Shown: positions 1 through 12,864, counted from the first letter of the stretch. The stretch is 64,000 nt of DNA from Mortierella sp. BCC40632 (GCA_011634665.1 WAEK01000001.1:3222001-3286000), one strand, 5' to 3'. Program-made: numbers and translations. Notes: generated by a model from the sequence alone, not told the origin.

Positions 1-2344
1 ACTAAGAGGGGATAGGAGTGCTGGGAACGGTTGGGGATTAGGAGAAGGGAAATGAGACTTGGGCTGTCAGGAACGAGAGAAAGAGAGGAAGTGAGAAAGC
101 AGAAAACTGAGAAAGAAGAGAGAGAAGAGAGAAAGAGAAGGAGAATGAGGAAGAACGAAAAAAGAAGAGAAAGAAAAGACTGAGCAGCGAAAGAAAAGAA
201 AAAAAAAAATATTCAGTGACAGTCAGACGACAGGCCGGCAGAAGGGCGAGTGCGGCCGAGCCATAAAGGCCTGTCTCTCTTCTCCTCACTCCTCTCGCCG
301 AGTTCCGTCTTGCTTTCGCGATGACCCCGCATTCGGCCGACTCAACGACTCGGGCTGCGGCCACACACATGATCCTGCCACATGTTCACTCCTTCACTAT
401 TGCTTCTTCTATCCTCGGACATTGACGCACCGTGGTTGCTAACACTAAGTTCTTTTCTTTCCATCTTCCCATCCTATCCCATCCCTCTTTCTAGTCCATA
501 GACAACAGGCGTACTGCAGGGTTGGCCTTAGACTGTTACAGAGCCGTGTCATCCTGGCCAAATGCAGTAGCCTTCCTCGGTAGAGCACAACAGGAGCCAC
601 GTTGTCAGTCTGTTTATTTGGTGCGCGACGAAACAAAGGACGCCCACATCTTTTTCTCACTCTTCCCCAATCTTTGCTCTTTCCCAACCCTTTTGTACAA
701 CCGTCAAATCCCACTCCTGGGAACTCTGCTTGCCATCACAGAAAGTGGAGAGACGAATGAGCAACCGATAATCTCGTATCTCATTTTGCGTTCATCTCAC
801 GACATCCCTTTGTCCTTTCACCCTCTTCCTCTCTTCTTTTCCAGAGGAGGAGCGGAGGGGGGGGGGAGAGGAGGAGGATGGGAGTGGAGGCAGATTGAGC
901 ACGTCCTGGAAGCCACAGCACCAGCAAAGGCTGAGGTCCTTTGGCCGTTCTGTCGCAGCAAAGCCGCCAACACCATCGGAGAGATTTTTTTTATACACGA
1001 TGACCCATCTTCCAGGCACAACGCTCTGCACCCTAACAGTGGCTCGAAACAGATGGGCTACACATTCACTGGGCGAGACAGGATGGTGTCGAGGCGGGGT
1101 CTCAATCCACTTTGTCCGTGTGCTGGATTCACTCCGCACTCCTTTCTAACCCCAATCTGCACTTGGCTCCCATCCTTATTTGCTCAATTGTGCTGAGGGT
1201 CCGCAAGTGGGGATGAATGCTGGAAAAGAGACAACAGGAATGCGGGGTGCAAACACGGACAAAATAAAAAGAGAGAGGGAAAGAAAGAGGGGAGAAGAAA
1301 GGAAAGAGAATCGATTAGAGGTTCAGCTACAGCCGGAACGGATACCCGGGCTGGGTAAAATGGCAAAAACTGCAACCTTGAAACGGAAAAAAAAAAAAAT
1401 GGCCTCATTTACAGCTCCTCTTCTTTCCTTCGCATGCCCTCAACGGATCCGACCTTTCGTCCATCTCGCCTTTTTTACTCTTCTCCATCCAATGTACTGT
1501 ACTACTTGATGCGGAGTACTGCCAAAAAAGAACCTCCATGGCACACGCTAGCTTGCGTATCATTTTCTTTATTTCTTTCTTTCTTTCCTTCTTTTTGAGA
1601 TCCCTCGTTGAGGGAGGAGGGAACCCTACACTCTGCACAACCTCCACTGACATTGCAATGCTGGGCTGCAGGTACAAGACACTCGTCATGCTTCCATGCA
1701 CAGCGCCAAACTCGGGCGTCGCTTCCTTACCTCCCCCCTCCTCTGCTTTTTCTTTTCCCCAGTCATTTCTCTTGGGCTGGACTAAAGGTTACAACTTCTC
1801 TTCCCCCCCTTTCTCACCGAACATTTGAAAAAAAAAAAAGCGATCCAGTCCTTGGGTCTCTACTCGATCTGCCCATTTATTCCAGATCGAATTGAAGACA
1901 GGGCAAGGTGAGATAGGCTAGGCACGATATTCCGAGAACACTGTAGTATTTTTTTTTTTTTTTTTTTGATTGATTCACCAAAGAGACTCATGTAGCAAAC
2001 AAAAAAGGAGGTAACCTTCTCTTTGGGATTTTTACCTTTCTGTCTTTTGCTTTTCTCTATTTTGTTTGGGCGAAGCATGATGAGAATTGGTAACAAACCC
2101 AATGCCTATACTCGTTAATCCCCCCCTAGCAAAAATAAAAAAGAGCAAATCCTCCCGCCCATCTTTTTTATTTTATCACTTGAGTAGGCTTGGAGTAGAA
2201 TCTCCTAATGGCGATGACTCTGAGGAGATAGCGTAGTCTTGAAGGAGTAACATTATGACTCGGACAGCTCGATCTGGAACCATCTGTCTGCAAGAGCTCT
2301 CTAATTAGTTTCCCAGTCGGTTTCATTTACTTTTTATTCCCACT

Positions 2345-2395
<51 letters not shown>

Positions 2396-2897
2396 CTTCA
2401 CAGGGACGAGAACGAGAGGATTCTATTCATCCCACGCCAAAGTGAAATCATCAAGGCCGTCTTGCCTCTCTCTCTCTCTCTCTCTCTCTCAAGGACAGTT
2501 CGGTGATCCCCATCGCGCCTCTCATTGGTCGCGTCCATCAACTGTGTACGAACCCAAGCATGTCAATGCTAGCGTTGTGTGTGTGTGCGCGCGCGCACGC
2601 ACTAGACGGATGGCTTGTTTTGTAAATTTTATGACCAATGATCTCTTTGGATAAACAGTAGTGTGCGGGGAAGAGAAAACTGGTTCTATATTTATTTATT
2701 TTATTTTATTTGGCTGTCAGAAGGCAAAAAGGAAGATTTTGTCTGCTCAGAGGGCAAAGAAAAGGGCTTGAGGAGGGGGGGGGAGTCAAGCGCGAGAAGG
2801 AGGCTCTTTAAAGTAGAGTAAAAAAAGAAGACTTCATTGTCATTTTTTTTTTCTTTGTATCAATTTTTCTTCTGTTTCCACGGTATACTGCTATCGC

Positions 2898-2936
<39 letters not shown>

Positions 2937-3041
2937 AAAAGAAGAAAATCGCGTTCGGAATTCTCTCGCTTCAACACGAACAGGGCCCATGCACTTGCTC
3001 ACCTAATCTCATCTCCCAATGACCCCCCAAAAATCCCCTCT
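1..3041. other. Intergenic/leading region without a recognisable gene
   Basis: I see no conserved protein. The open frames here, the longest around 522-1196, have no recognisable domain and are dominated by Ser/Pro/Phe from CT-rich DNA. The stretch holds GA-rich purine DNA near 60-190, an (AG)n microsatellite near 2348-2387, a CT tract near 2468-2490, a GT/GC tract near 2576-2600 and a 34-bp poly(A) at 2901-2934. It lies downstream of the deubiquitinase gene, so its right end should include that gene's 3' UTR. Confidence 0.6.
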
Positions 3042-6000
3042 TCATGAACCGCTGCTTCCTCTCAGACTTCCAATAAACGATTTTCCTCCCGATGCCCCAA
3101 AGCTCTTGGCCGCTGTCGCAAGACTAATCCTTGGTGAACTCTGTGCACGCTTCAACTTTGCCAAGTCAATTGTTGTATGGGGTACAGGTGGCGGAGGTGC
3201 CACAGATGTCGCCGCCGATGTTGACACGGATCCAGGAATGGGAGGTAGAGGCGGAACATGTGCCCCAACCCCTGGGTTGATCCCTGTTGGTAGTCCAGGA
3301 CCAGAAGGATGTGAATGTGGTGGATGAGGCAAACTGGATGGGATCGCTCCCGAGAACGTGGCCGACTTGGCAGGCAACTGGCTTGACAATGGCTGATCCG
3401 ACGAAAATGGATGTGAATGGTATCCGTTCACAGCCGTATACTGTGGCTGGCCCGAATAAGATCCTGCTGCAACTCCGTTGGTGTATACGTACGATCCACT
3501 AGAAATCCTTTGACCGTTCAGCATCATACTTGTTGCTGCAGCCGCTGCCCCAGTAGCAGTCTCGTGCGGAAGATATGCTGCTGTTGGGCTCCGTGGACTG
3601 CTCGGGTGTGTATTGGTCGTTGTACCTGCTGCTCCCGCCGCTCCTGCACTGCCAAAGAGTGACCCAAATCCTCCCCCGCCTGCTATTTGTTGCTGATGTT
3701 TGTTGGCCAATTGTTGGTTGATGAGTTCCTGCTGCTGTCTATGAGGCTTCAATCCCCCATTTGGATCCAAGTCTCCAGGACTTAGACCGGCAGAGGGAAT
3801 TCCGTTATAGCCGTTCAAGGAAGTCTTGATAGTCAATGGAAATGGCGTCTGTTGCTGCTGCTGCTGCTGCTGTTGTAGCTGTAGCTGTTGTTGCGCCCAT
3901 TGGGCTGGAGCAAATGTGCTCATGTCCAAATCTCGAGCCTGGTAAAAGAGTACATATCCAGATCCCAACTGCGCAGAGTCGCCAAAGTACTTGTGGATAT
4001 CCGACTCGTCAATTGTCTATGATAAAGTTGAGACGTTTCTGTTAGTCGAGAAGAAAAAGAAAAGAAGAGAAAATAGAATAAAAAGGTGTATATACATCAT
4101 TTCTTCTTCCTTCAATCACAAAGCAGCTTTTCAAATCCCAACACACAATACCTCGACTGTGTCATCATCAAAGAGCAACCAGCGATCTTGATGCTTGACA
4201 ACTGCAACGTAATGCCCGTGGTGTGGACCACTTCCGATATGGACAACAAATGCAAAGAGATCGTAAATTCGATCGGGGTCCTCCATATCATCCACAGTGT
4301 TGAAGAGCCTCAGCTCTAGGGGAAACGACACACGATACGACAATTTAACATATTTCTGAAGTGCTTCCTGGTACTTGAATCGCTTGAGGTGGAGACAGAG
4401 GATGTTGGGAAGCACCTGGATCTTCATTCTAGACAGGTCGAACAACAGGTAGAGTTCAAACAACGAGGCAATGATGAGCACTTGAGTACAGGATCCATTT
4501 GGAACAGTTTTTTTTTTTTTTTTTAAAAAAAAAAAAAGAAAAGAAAAGAAGCCTTTTCTTAGCATTTACCTCTTTTTCAGCCTCCTGAAGTCCGCAGCAC
4601 TCGTCACAATAAAACTTGTCTTTGTGGCAGAGCATCTCTGAAGCTGAGAACTGCCTCAGACAGCTAGTCACTGATGAATTTTGCTCAATATCCAGAGAAA
4701 GATCCATGAAAGACTCGGCACGGTTGGTAGTCTAGAAAGGAGCAATGGTAAATAAACGATAAAAGGTCAATACACCGATTCTCCTCTTCAGGAACACATG
4801 GCCACGCTAGATGACAACAATGCAACGCCTTGCAAAAGAGCATTTGTGCCCAATAATCTTGTTGACAGAAAGGACCAACAACAGAGATATATGCAATCTA
4901 TCACAAAGTCCCTCTTTCTGTCATACAGGAACAAACATGTGCTCTCCCCATTGACCACACCACACGCAGAAAGACCGATACGGATTTCCCACTTTTCTTT
5001 TTTTTCGTTTTACCTTCTCACAGGTGAGGCACTTGATCTCATTCGTAAGCTGGCCTTCAAACAGTTTCTGGATCCACACCTTTTCCTTGGGTTTTGGTAT
5101 CGTGCTCTCGGACTGAATCGAAGATCGGTCTCCAATCGACGACTCGGCTCCGTTGGTATTGCCATTGCTGCTACTGCTACCATTAGCACAACGTGCACTC
5201 CTGCCAGAAATCGAGGCCGTACCAATGTCGGTTCCATTGAGCTTGATTCGGACTTCATCCCCTCCTGCCGTGAGGACAACCTCCTCGGACGATCCTTTAG
5301 ATTGAATGCTGCCGTTTGAAGGATGGACGCCGTTGCCATTAGCGAGCGATGTCGAGCTGCTGTCACCACCATTGATGCTCAGGGGCCGAGATAGGTTGTC
5401 CTCGTATTCCTTTTGCTGCCTCTTCAAATCGGCCTCAATGTCCTCTGTGATGGTGCTGATGATGAACATCAGGAACTCGTGTGCATCCTGGTGCATCGAG
5501 CTTCTAAAGAGCTCTATCAAAAGAGAGAGTAGGGCAATTGAGTGACACTTTGCTTTCAGTAGGCCTGACTTTTGGTCGAGTCTTCCACTTTGTCTTACCA
5601 TTTTCTTTCTTGACCTTTGCCACAAACGCTGTTGGTGTGAAGACAGAGTGCTTCTTTGAGTGGTTCTGAATCCTCTGAAACAGGTCCTGGAGACAGAGGA
5701 ACATTGACTCTTGAGGGGCTGTGTCTGGGTCTGGTCCTCCTCCATTGGGCAACAGACTTCCTGCAAGGTTCCTCTGAGGTGTTGCCGTGCTAGGACCGGG
5801 GATTGTTGTGGCCGATGGGGTTGTTGCTGCGGTCCCATTGCTACTGGTGTCCCGTTGATGCTTTCCAGAGGAGAGTGTCCCGTTGGAAGAGACCATGGAT
5901 GCTGTCGACGACCCTGGCTGGGGTGCAAAATATGAGGAAGCATTGCCGCCCAGGTTGAATCCAGGTGTGACTGGAGTGGTGGGGTAGTGCGACACAAGGG

Positions 6001-6603
6001 GTCCAGCTCCTGTGTGAGATGTGAGGACGCATTCACGGAACGGTCGACAGTAGTAAAGTGCCTGAAGAATGGAGTTACAGTAGCTTGAAAGTGAAGAGAA
6101 TAAAAATAACAATAGCCAGCGATAAAGGCGTGTTAGTGCTGGGCTGGAAGTCTCTTCTTGTGAGCGATGAACCAAGGCTTTCTTCTTCTTCTTCTTCTTC
6201 TTCTTCTTCTATTGTCTCCGGAACGACGACCGCTCCGCAGCCAGGAAAGGACACTTACCAGGTATTTCCAAACTACAGAATCAACAAGAGTCAGGTCGAC
6301 ATTTCACACATCATGCCCCCCCAGAAGAGATGATTCACAAGCATGATCAGTAATGTGCAATTGAGAGCGACACGCTTGGATGAAGGGATCACAGACCCAT
6401 GGAAGAGAGAGAAAAGAGAGGACAGAGCACAGTCCTCTCCCAAAGCAACCATCGGAAGGTAGGAAGGTGGAAAGAGTCAAAAGGGTTCTTATCCGCCCAA
6501 TCCTGCCCTACAACGACGTATTCTCGACTAGTACACTATCGATTGTTTATTGTCGTCTGTTGCTCCAGGAAAGGTATTGTGTGGTTGTGGTTGTTGAAAA
6601 GCT

Positions 6604-6640
<37 letters not shown>

Positions 6641-7416
6641 TTGTTGGGGGTATAATGTCTCTCGTGTGTTTTGTTCGTGTTGTTGTTGTTATTGTTGTCG
6701 TTGTTGATGTTTTTTTTTTGCTTTCTTTCCCATAAACAACAAGAAGGCGCTTTTTTTTTTCTTGCCCCACACTAATTGCTCCAACTCTATCCAGAGGACA
6801 GCCCTGGCAAAAAAAAGAAAAAAAAGGGCAACGATGGGGCAGGGGTGAGGGGTCATGCCAAGCAGGTCAGTTAGTTGGCTTACATTGACTAGACCGATCG
6901 GGACATCATTGACCACGGCTTTCTCCGTCTGGTTCTAGGAAAAAAGACAAGAAAAGAAAAAAAAAGGGATAATGCAAAGCGAAGGATGAGCCATCGTGAG
7001 AACTAGTCTTTGGGCAAAAATGAGAGTCGATTGGAGTCTCGAAGCATGTGCAATGAGTCAGGGCTGTGAACAATTTCCAGAGAATAAAGCGGTGTTGCTC
7101 GATTCCAGTTGATGCTATTGTGTAGGGCTCCCTGTTCATTGCTGTCGGTCTCCATACTCCGTCTGGTCCATGTTCCAATGGATGTAATCCACCATGCAGA
7201 TAGACAGATTAATCCCTGTTTCTGTCTCCTTGTCTTTCTCTCTCACTTGGTCTCTATCTTATTATCCTCCGAGGATTCCTCTTGAGTGTCTTTCTCCCAC
7301 CAACCCCAAGTCCTCTACGGACAGGATGCTGCAACAGAGAAGAGAGAGGAGGAAGGAGAAAAGAATGGGGAGGAGAATGCAAGACATACCATGCCTATCC
7401 ATTTGAGTATAGCCAT
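3042..7416 (-). CDS. Ubiquitin carboxyl-terminal hydrolase, USP12/USP46 - CreB/Ubp9 type
   Basis: Cysteine protease that removes ubiquitin. Family members work with WD40 partners (UAF1/CreC), and fungal CreB acts in carbon catabolite repression. Exons read on the minus strand: 7416-7390 (tentative, MAILKWIGM), 6934-6884, 6272-6259, 6083-5599, 5513-5014, 4731-4570, about 4421-4152 and 4016-3042, giving about 827 aa. The Cys box reads GLVN-FGNTC-YCNSILQ and is assembled across a 14-nt microexon that carries FGNT and two bases of the catalytic Cys codon. Also visible are QDAHEFL, the zinc-finger pairs CLTC and [18 protein letters not shown], the His box [13 protein letters not shown] and [13 protein letters not shown] low-complexity insert rich in S, T, P and G follows the Cys box, and the roughly 300-residue tail is Q/G/S/P-rich with a polyQ run. 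Uncertain points are the first exon and the 4570/4421 junction: the best-looking acceptor (exon start 4428) is out of frame. Confidence 0.9.
6185..6211. repeat. (CTT)n trinucleotide repeat in a deubiquitinase intron
   Basis: About nine CTT units lie in the intron between the 14-nt microexon and the following exon. On the transcribed strand this is (GAA)n. Confidence 0.85.
6601..6706. repeat. TGT/TGC trinucleotide-rich tract in a deubiquitinase intron
   Basis: Two blocks of TGC/TGT triplets, at about 6601-6650 and 6676-6706, sit in the 611-bp intron upstream of the microexon. They generate spurious polyleucine and polycysteine open frames and are not coding. Confidence 0.75.
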
Positions 7417-8046
7417 CTCTAGGCGGTAATCTCGCTATGGCGGTTGCGAAGGGTGTGCTGTCAACGGTTGGGTTGTTTGGGAGCGCACTTTCTTCAGTGG
7501 ACCCTCGGGTTGTTCGTTGTTGTGACAGTAGAGGGTATTATTGTCAAGAATGGGTACGCAGGAGACCCTTGCAGCAGTCTTCGATGCCTGTTGAATCCCA
7601 AAGTCGAAGTCTTGGCCGAAGAGTGTGGGCGATGGGGGTGGAACAGGGACAAGGCGAGAGAGATGGAGGCAGTGCTGGGGGGAGGAGAGAGCAGGATGGG
7701 GATGGATGAGGAGGGTCGAGGAGACTGGAGAAGAGGAGAGAGAGGAAAAGGAATGAAGGAGAGAGAGAGAAAGAGAGGAAGAGAGACAAGATGAGAACAA
7801 AAGATGGAAAAAGAAAGAGTGAAGATGGGGCGAAGGCGATGAGAGGCAGAAGCCGAAGAGAAAAGATTGGAAAAGAAGTGTGTGTGTGAGTGTGTGTGTG
7901 TGTCTGTGTGTGAGAGAGGAGAGAGAGACAAGAGAGAGGAAGAGCCAGGTTGGACTGGGAGAGCAAGTCTCCCAACTGGGAGTTGTCTCCATCCTCAGTT
8001 GTGTCATAGTCACCAGAAGAGATGATGGAGAGATTCAAAAGAACAC

Positions 8047-8126
<80 letters not shown>

Positions 8127-8583
8127 CTTTTCCTCTCTTCTCCTTTTCTCTTCCTTCTTTCTCTCTCTCTCTCTCTGTCTCTTCCTCTTCTCTCTTCTCT
8201 TCTCCCTCTACCTTGTTTGCGCTCTAGATAGGTTGGGGTACAAAGCGTGGGCTTCTTCATTGATGTATGCCGCAAAGCATTTCCTCTGCACACGTATTTG
8301 TGCGGCTGCTGCAACTTGGACCATCTTTGCACACATGCAGAAGAGCCACATTCGCCGCCAGATTGTTACAGTACTGTACAGTAGGGGGGAAACTAGCAGA
8401 GCATTCCTTGGAGTCGACAATTACAGCTTTATAAGGAGAGGAAAAAGAGAAAATAGAAAATAGAAGAAAGAAAAAGAAAAGAAAAGATAGCGAGAACGAG
8501 AACGAAAAGGAATGCAAGCATGAACTATTGACGGTACCCTGGTTTTTTTTTTGCTCTTTTTCTTCAAAGAACACAGAGATTCT
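7417..8583. other. Intergenic region between deubiquitinase and chitin-synthase activator genes
   Basis: No gene is visible. On the minus strand this runs from the 3' side of the SKT5-like gene into the promoter of the deubiquitinase. It contains GA-rich DNA (7640-7830), a GT tract (about 7880-7910) and a long (CT)n tract (8052-8124). Open frames here are products of these repeats. Confidence 0.65.
8052..8124. repeat. (CT)n microsatellite, about 73 bp
   Basis: Uninterrupted CT dinucleotides, followed by degenerate CT-rich sequence to about 8210. Confidence 0.95.
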
Positions 8584-11374
8584 CTACATGACAATACACT
8601 TCTCGTCTTTGCCCTTGTCCTTCTTGTCAACCGGTACTCCTTCTAACCGCTCCACTGCACGCTTCTCACCTGCCGCGGCAGCCTTCTTGTACCATCCAAT
8701 GGCCTCCTCCATATCCTTCCGTGGCCCAATGCCAACCTCAGTAAAGTAACCCATGGCATACAAAGCCTTGGGCAAGTCCTTCTCTGCAGCACGCTTGGCC
8801 CAGATGTAGGCCTCTGCATCTGACTGGGGCAACACTCCTGGGGATCCCACAAGGTACCATGCAGCCAAGGCAAAACAGGCCTCGGGGTGTTCTTGCTGTG
8901 CTGCCAGTGTATAGTAATGGATCGACAGCCGAGGGTCCTGCTTGCATCCCAACTTTCCATACTCCCAGCATTCGCCCAGTCTGAAGGCCGAGGGCGCGTG
9001 TCCCAGCTCTGCCGCCTGCGAATAGAGCGAGACCGAGTACTCGGGATCGACAAAGACAATGTTCTCAATGCCCTTCTCGTGCAATTGAGCCAACTCGTAC
9101 AATGCAAAAGGGAACTCGGGCGTAGCTGCTTGAGAGGATCGCTTGAGCCACTTGACGCCATCGCGTGGAGAGGCCGACACACCCAGCTCACCATAGAGGG
9201 TGACGACACCAAGTCGCCACATTGCTCCTGGATGGTTTGCAGAGGCAGCTTTCCTAGAGATGGCAGACGATAACAACAATGGGAGCACACATCCATGCGG
9301 GCAAGCACAAAAGTGAAAGAAAAAAAAAAAAAAAAAAAAAATACTCGGGGGGGTTAATTTCATTGGATTCGATGGCTGATGATGGAAGAGCCCACTCTGT
9401 GTCCACGTTGTGAGCGAGACAAAGACCCACGGACGCCTGTGCATGCAAACCACAGTTGTGTCCCTACTTCCGCCGTCTCTGGCAACGTTGCCCTTCTTTC
9501 CCACAGCCTACACCGATAAAAGGCCCGTGTGTCAAGCGACTAGCATCCTAGGAAAGGGCACTATCGCTTGTCAAGTCCAGCCCAATTGTCTCCCATTCTT
9601 TGGGGGGAGGAGGAGGAGGAGGAGGGAGGGTGTTCTGATCCATGTGGACTGCACGCATGAACAGATGACTTTGCAATACTGTCGCCATGATTGGCAATCC
9701 AGTGTCTAGTGGTCAGCTTCTTGTTCAGGCTGACCTTGTTCCAATGTCCCTTTCTCTTTTCCTGATCCCGAGTCTGTAGTCTGTTCCTGTACTTTGTGGT
9801 GATCAAGATCCATTTCTTTTACTTTGGATCATGTTTGCTGAAGATGGCCCCGAGAGTCATTTTAGCCGTTGCTGTTGCACTGCTCTTCTGGAGATGACTG
9901 GAGATGGCCTGTGAGCTGAGTGAGGATAACAGATTGCTCATCTATTTCCCCAGTCTGCATCTCGGTTCTCATGCACCACACAGACAGACAGATAGACAGA
10001 CAGACATACACACTAAAAAATAGTTTCTCAACCACCCACAGAAAAACTTTTCAAGTTCTCATCCTTGATGATAAATTTAAATATATCACCCGCCTCTTTC
10101 TTTCTTTCCGTGACCAGGGGAGCAGTAGCTGATGCTACTCTGTCTTTGGCTCTGTCGTCGTGCTCCCTTCGCTCTCTCTCCCCTCTCTTCTCAATGGCCC
10201 AGTTTCTCGGCCACACCTATCCATCCATAGTCAGACCTCAGGAAATGGGGCACAACAATAGAGGACACCAAAAGCCTTGGTGGATCCTTGCACAAACCGT
10301 GGTTGTGGTCCAAAGATATCCAAAACCAATCTCCCCTTCTCCCTCTTCACACTCACACACCTCTTCCTCAGGATAGAGACCGTCTCTGCCAGACCCTTAC
10401 CTGTAAAACTGAACTGCACGAGCATTGTCCTTGCGAGTGCCCAGGCCTTCGTCATAGCATCGTCCTGTCCGGTATGCAGCATCGGGGTGTCCATGTTTCG
10501 AGGCTTGTACCCAAAGCGGGAAAGCCTTGTCAAAGTCGGGTTTGCCCTTGGCAAAACCAGAGGCATAGCATTCGGCCAGGTAATGTTGTGATTCAGCATG
10601 ACCTCCTGTGGCCAACTTTCGAAGCAACTTCATTGCTTCATCAAAGAGCTCTGTCCTTGTCTGAACATCCTCGAGTGGCTTTCCAGCATCGATCATGAAT
10701 GCTGCAAACTCAAACTGGAGCTCTGGGTCGTTCGTCTTCTTGGCATTCTGACGGTAGAGCTCCAGCGTCTGCGTATAGGACAGGAGAGTTGCCTTGTGTC
10801 CAGGCTTGAGATGTGAGTGTGAAAGAAGCGACTGGTCTGGAGCCATGCCTTCCATTGGACCTTGCAGTCCTCCTGGTGAGGCTTGTGAAGGGTTTGTAGG
10901 CGAAACATTGCCCCAAGCTTCGGCCTGCTGCTGCTGGAGCTGCTGCTCCTGGTACTGCATTTCTTGCTGGTACTGCATCTCTTGTGGGTACTGAAGTTGT
11001 TCATATTGTTGTTGTTGTTGCTGAAGGTAGAGTTGTTGATCGTAATCATGCTGGGAAAGCTGTTGTTGCTGTGGGAACTGCTGCTGTCCTTGGAGGTGCT
11101 GTGGTGGTTGGTGCTGCTGATACTGTTGTGGTGGTTGTTGATATTGCTGCTGTTGCATCTCTAGCTGGGCTGGGTCGCGGGGCAGCTCCTTCTCCAAGGC
11201 ATAAGCCTGTCCAGGCTGGTCTTGTCCCTGGACTGGCGAGGTCTCGGTCAAGTCATTGTAAAAGTCGCCCTGGGGATTGGGTGGAGAGGGCAGGGACGCC
11301 GAGATGATCTCTGGGGCAGCCGCTGGAGGATGCATCGATCCGTTCTGGATCGTCGGCGAGACACTTGCAGCCAT
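8584..11374 (-). CDS. Sel1-repeat chitin synthase activator, Skt5/Chs4-like, with CaaX box
   Basis: Probable regulator that recruits or activates a chitin synthase at the cell cortex, as Skt5/Chs4 does for Chs3 in yeast. There are two exons, 11374-10401 and 9253-8584, giving 547 aa. The junction AG/G rebuilds FYRKAA inside a Sel1 repeat. Residues 1-180 are low complexity with a long Q-rich block (roughly 70-150). From about 210 onward there are several tandem Sel1 repeats, for example AAYRTGRCYDEGLGTRKDNA and AMWRLGVVTLYGELG. The protein ends CIVM, a farnesylation-type CaaX box; yeast Skt5 is likewise described as prenylated at a C-terminal CaaX. The single intron is long (1147 bp) and I see no further exon in it. 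Start chosen at the first ATG of the open frame. Other Sel1 proteins are possible, but the C-terminal CaaX strongly favours Skt5. Confidence 0.93.
9320..9341. repeat. Poly(A) run in the SKT5-like intron
   Basis: A run of about 22 A on the plus strand (poly-U in the pre-mRNA), roughly 70-90 nt upstream of the 3' splice site at 9254. Confidence 0.85.
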
Positions 11375-11836
11375 TCAGAGAAGATGTACTCTTGTGAATA
11401 TTAAAATCTCGACTCGGGAGGAGCTGGTGTGACACTCTAGCCGATGATGCGATGGATTGAATGCCGCGAGAGGAATATGGGGAAGTTGCGAGGATGATGC
11501 AAGAGAAGAGAGAGTGAGAGAGAGTGAGAGTGAGAGAGTGAGAGAGTGAAGAAAAAGAGAAAAAGAAAAGAGAAGAAGAAGAAAAGAGAAAAAAGGGCCC
11601 TGAGGAAGAAGAAGAAGAAGAAGAAAAAAGTCAAGCGAAAGAAAAAAGGACTTTCAAAAACGGCCGAGTCCTGGTGCCGAGACGACGGCTTGATTCTCGA
11701 GACAAGAGTGAATGGTGCCCCGAGATGAATCCTTGGGGCCCCCATCTCATCCCCTCCATCGGGGCGTCATTCCTCCTCTTCATCAGGTACCCTTCATCTG
11801 TATGCATTCATCTCTGCATCATTTCGTTTGTTGTGG

Positions 11837-11867
<31 letters not shown>

Positions 11868-12603
11868 TACACCCTTTCGCACGTACTCTCTTTCTCTCTC
11901 TTTCTCTCTCTGCACTGCAGGCGAGTTGTCCAGTCCAGACACAGGCCCCCACCCCTTCTCCTCTTTCTCTCTCCCCCTGGGCTCCGTCGCTCCTTGGATG
12001 TTCGCTCAAACAAGGCTTCCACGAATAGCCCAGCCTTGTTGTCTCTTCCTCTTTCTCTTCCTTTTCCTCTTTCTCTTTTTTTTTTTTTTTCCTCTTCCTC
12101 TTCCTCTTCTCCTCCTCCTCTTCTTCTCAATTCGAATACATCCACCGGCTCTCTCCGGTGGAGCAAGTACCCGAAACAAACAAAAGTACCATCTATTCCG
12201 GGATGCGGCCGATCGCGCTGCGGCCGCGCTTCGCCCTGCTCTCCTCCCTACTCTTTCTCTAAGGCGCGTTCCTTTTGCCCTTTCCCTTGGTGTATGGCTC
12301 CAATGGATCCACGGTAGACGTCTTGTTCATTGGCAGGGTTCTTGCTTCTTTCTCACTCCCGCGGCTAGTCATTGTGTACACACGACTATGCAGTTTTCGT
12401 GGAGACGCGCAGATCCAAACACCGAGCTCCAAACGTTTACTCCAAAGACCAAATTCCTCACGATCGCTCCTGACCTGCTGCTCTCTTACTCTCACTCTAA
12501 CACACTTTCACATTTTACTCATTCTCTGCTCTCGCACCCGCTCTCGTACCCGCTCTCTTCCTCTTTTTCTCTCCCATCTGTCTCTCTCGTATCCGCCGCT
12601 CTC

Positions 12604-12607
12604 TTAT

Positions 12608-12666
<59 letters not shown>
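12604..12666. repeat. (CT)n microsatellite, about 60 bp
   Basis: Uninterrupted CT dinucleotides in the intergenic region upstream of the SKT5-like gene. Confidence 0.95.
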
Positions 12667-12668
<2 letters not shown>

Positions 12669-12827
12669 GTTTGCCCCTGTCTCCACCTTTCCATTTGGGT
12701 TTGTTCCTATTCCTGTCGTTCTATCAGATCCCTGGTGGGATCGATCTGTGCCACAGGACGTTTGCTTGCCACAATATTACGCAAGACTCGAAAAGATAAA
12801 GAAAGGAATGCCCAACATGGAAGGTGG

Positions 12828-12829
<2 letters not shown>

Positions 12830-12861
<32 letters not shown>
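12830..12861. repeat. (GT)n microsatellite
   Basis: About 15 GT units, ending in GTGCGTATGTGTG. Confidence 0.9.

Positions 12862-12864
<3 letters not shown>

Noticed and set aside
522..1196. 224-codon plus-strand frame
   Set aside because: No domain, no exon context, and composition typical of pyrimidine-rich intergenic DNA.
6601..6706. Poly-Leu/poly-Cys open frames
   Set aside because: They come from TGC/TGT triplet repeats within a deubiquitinase intron.
7544..8332. 262-codon minus-strand frame with Arg/Glu repeats
   Set aside because: A direct translation of the GA-rich strand of the 8052-8124 microsatellite and its flanks.
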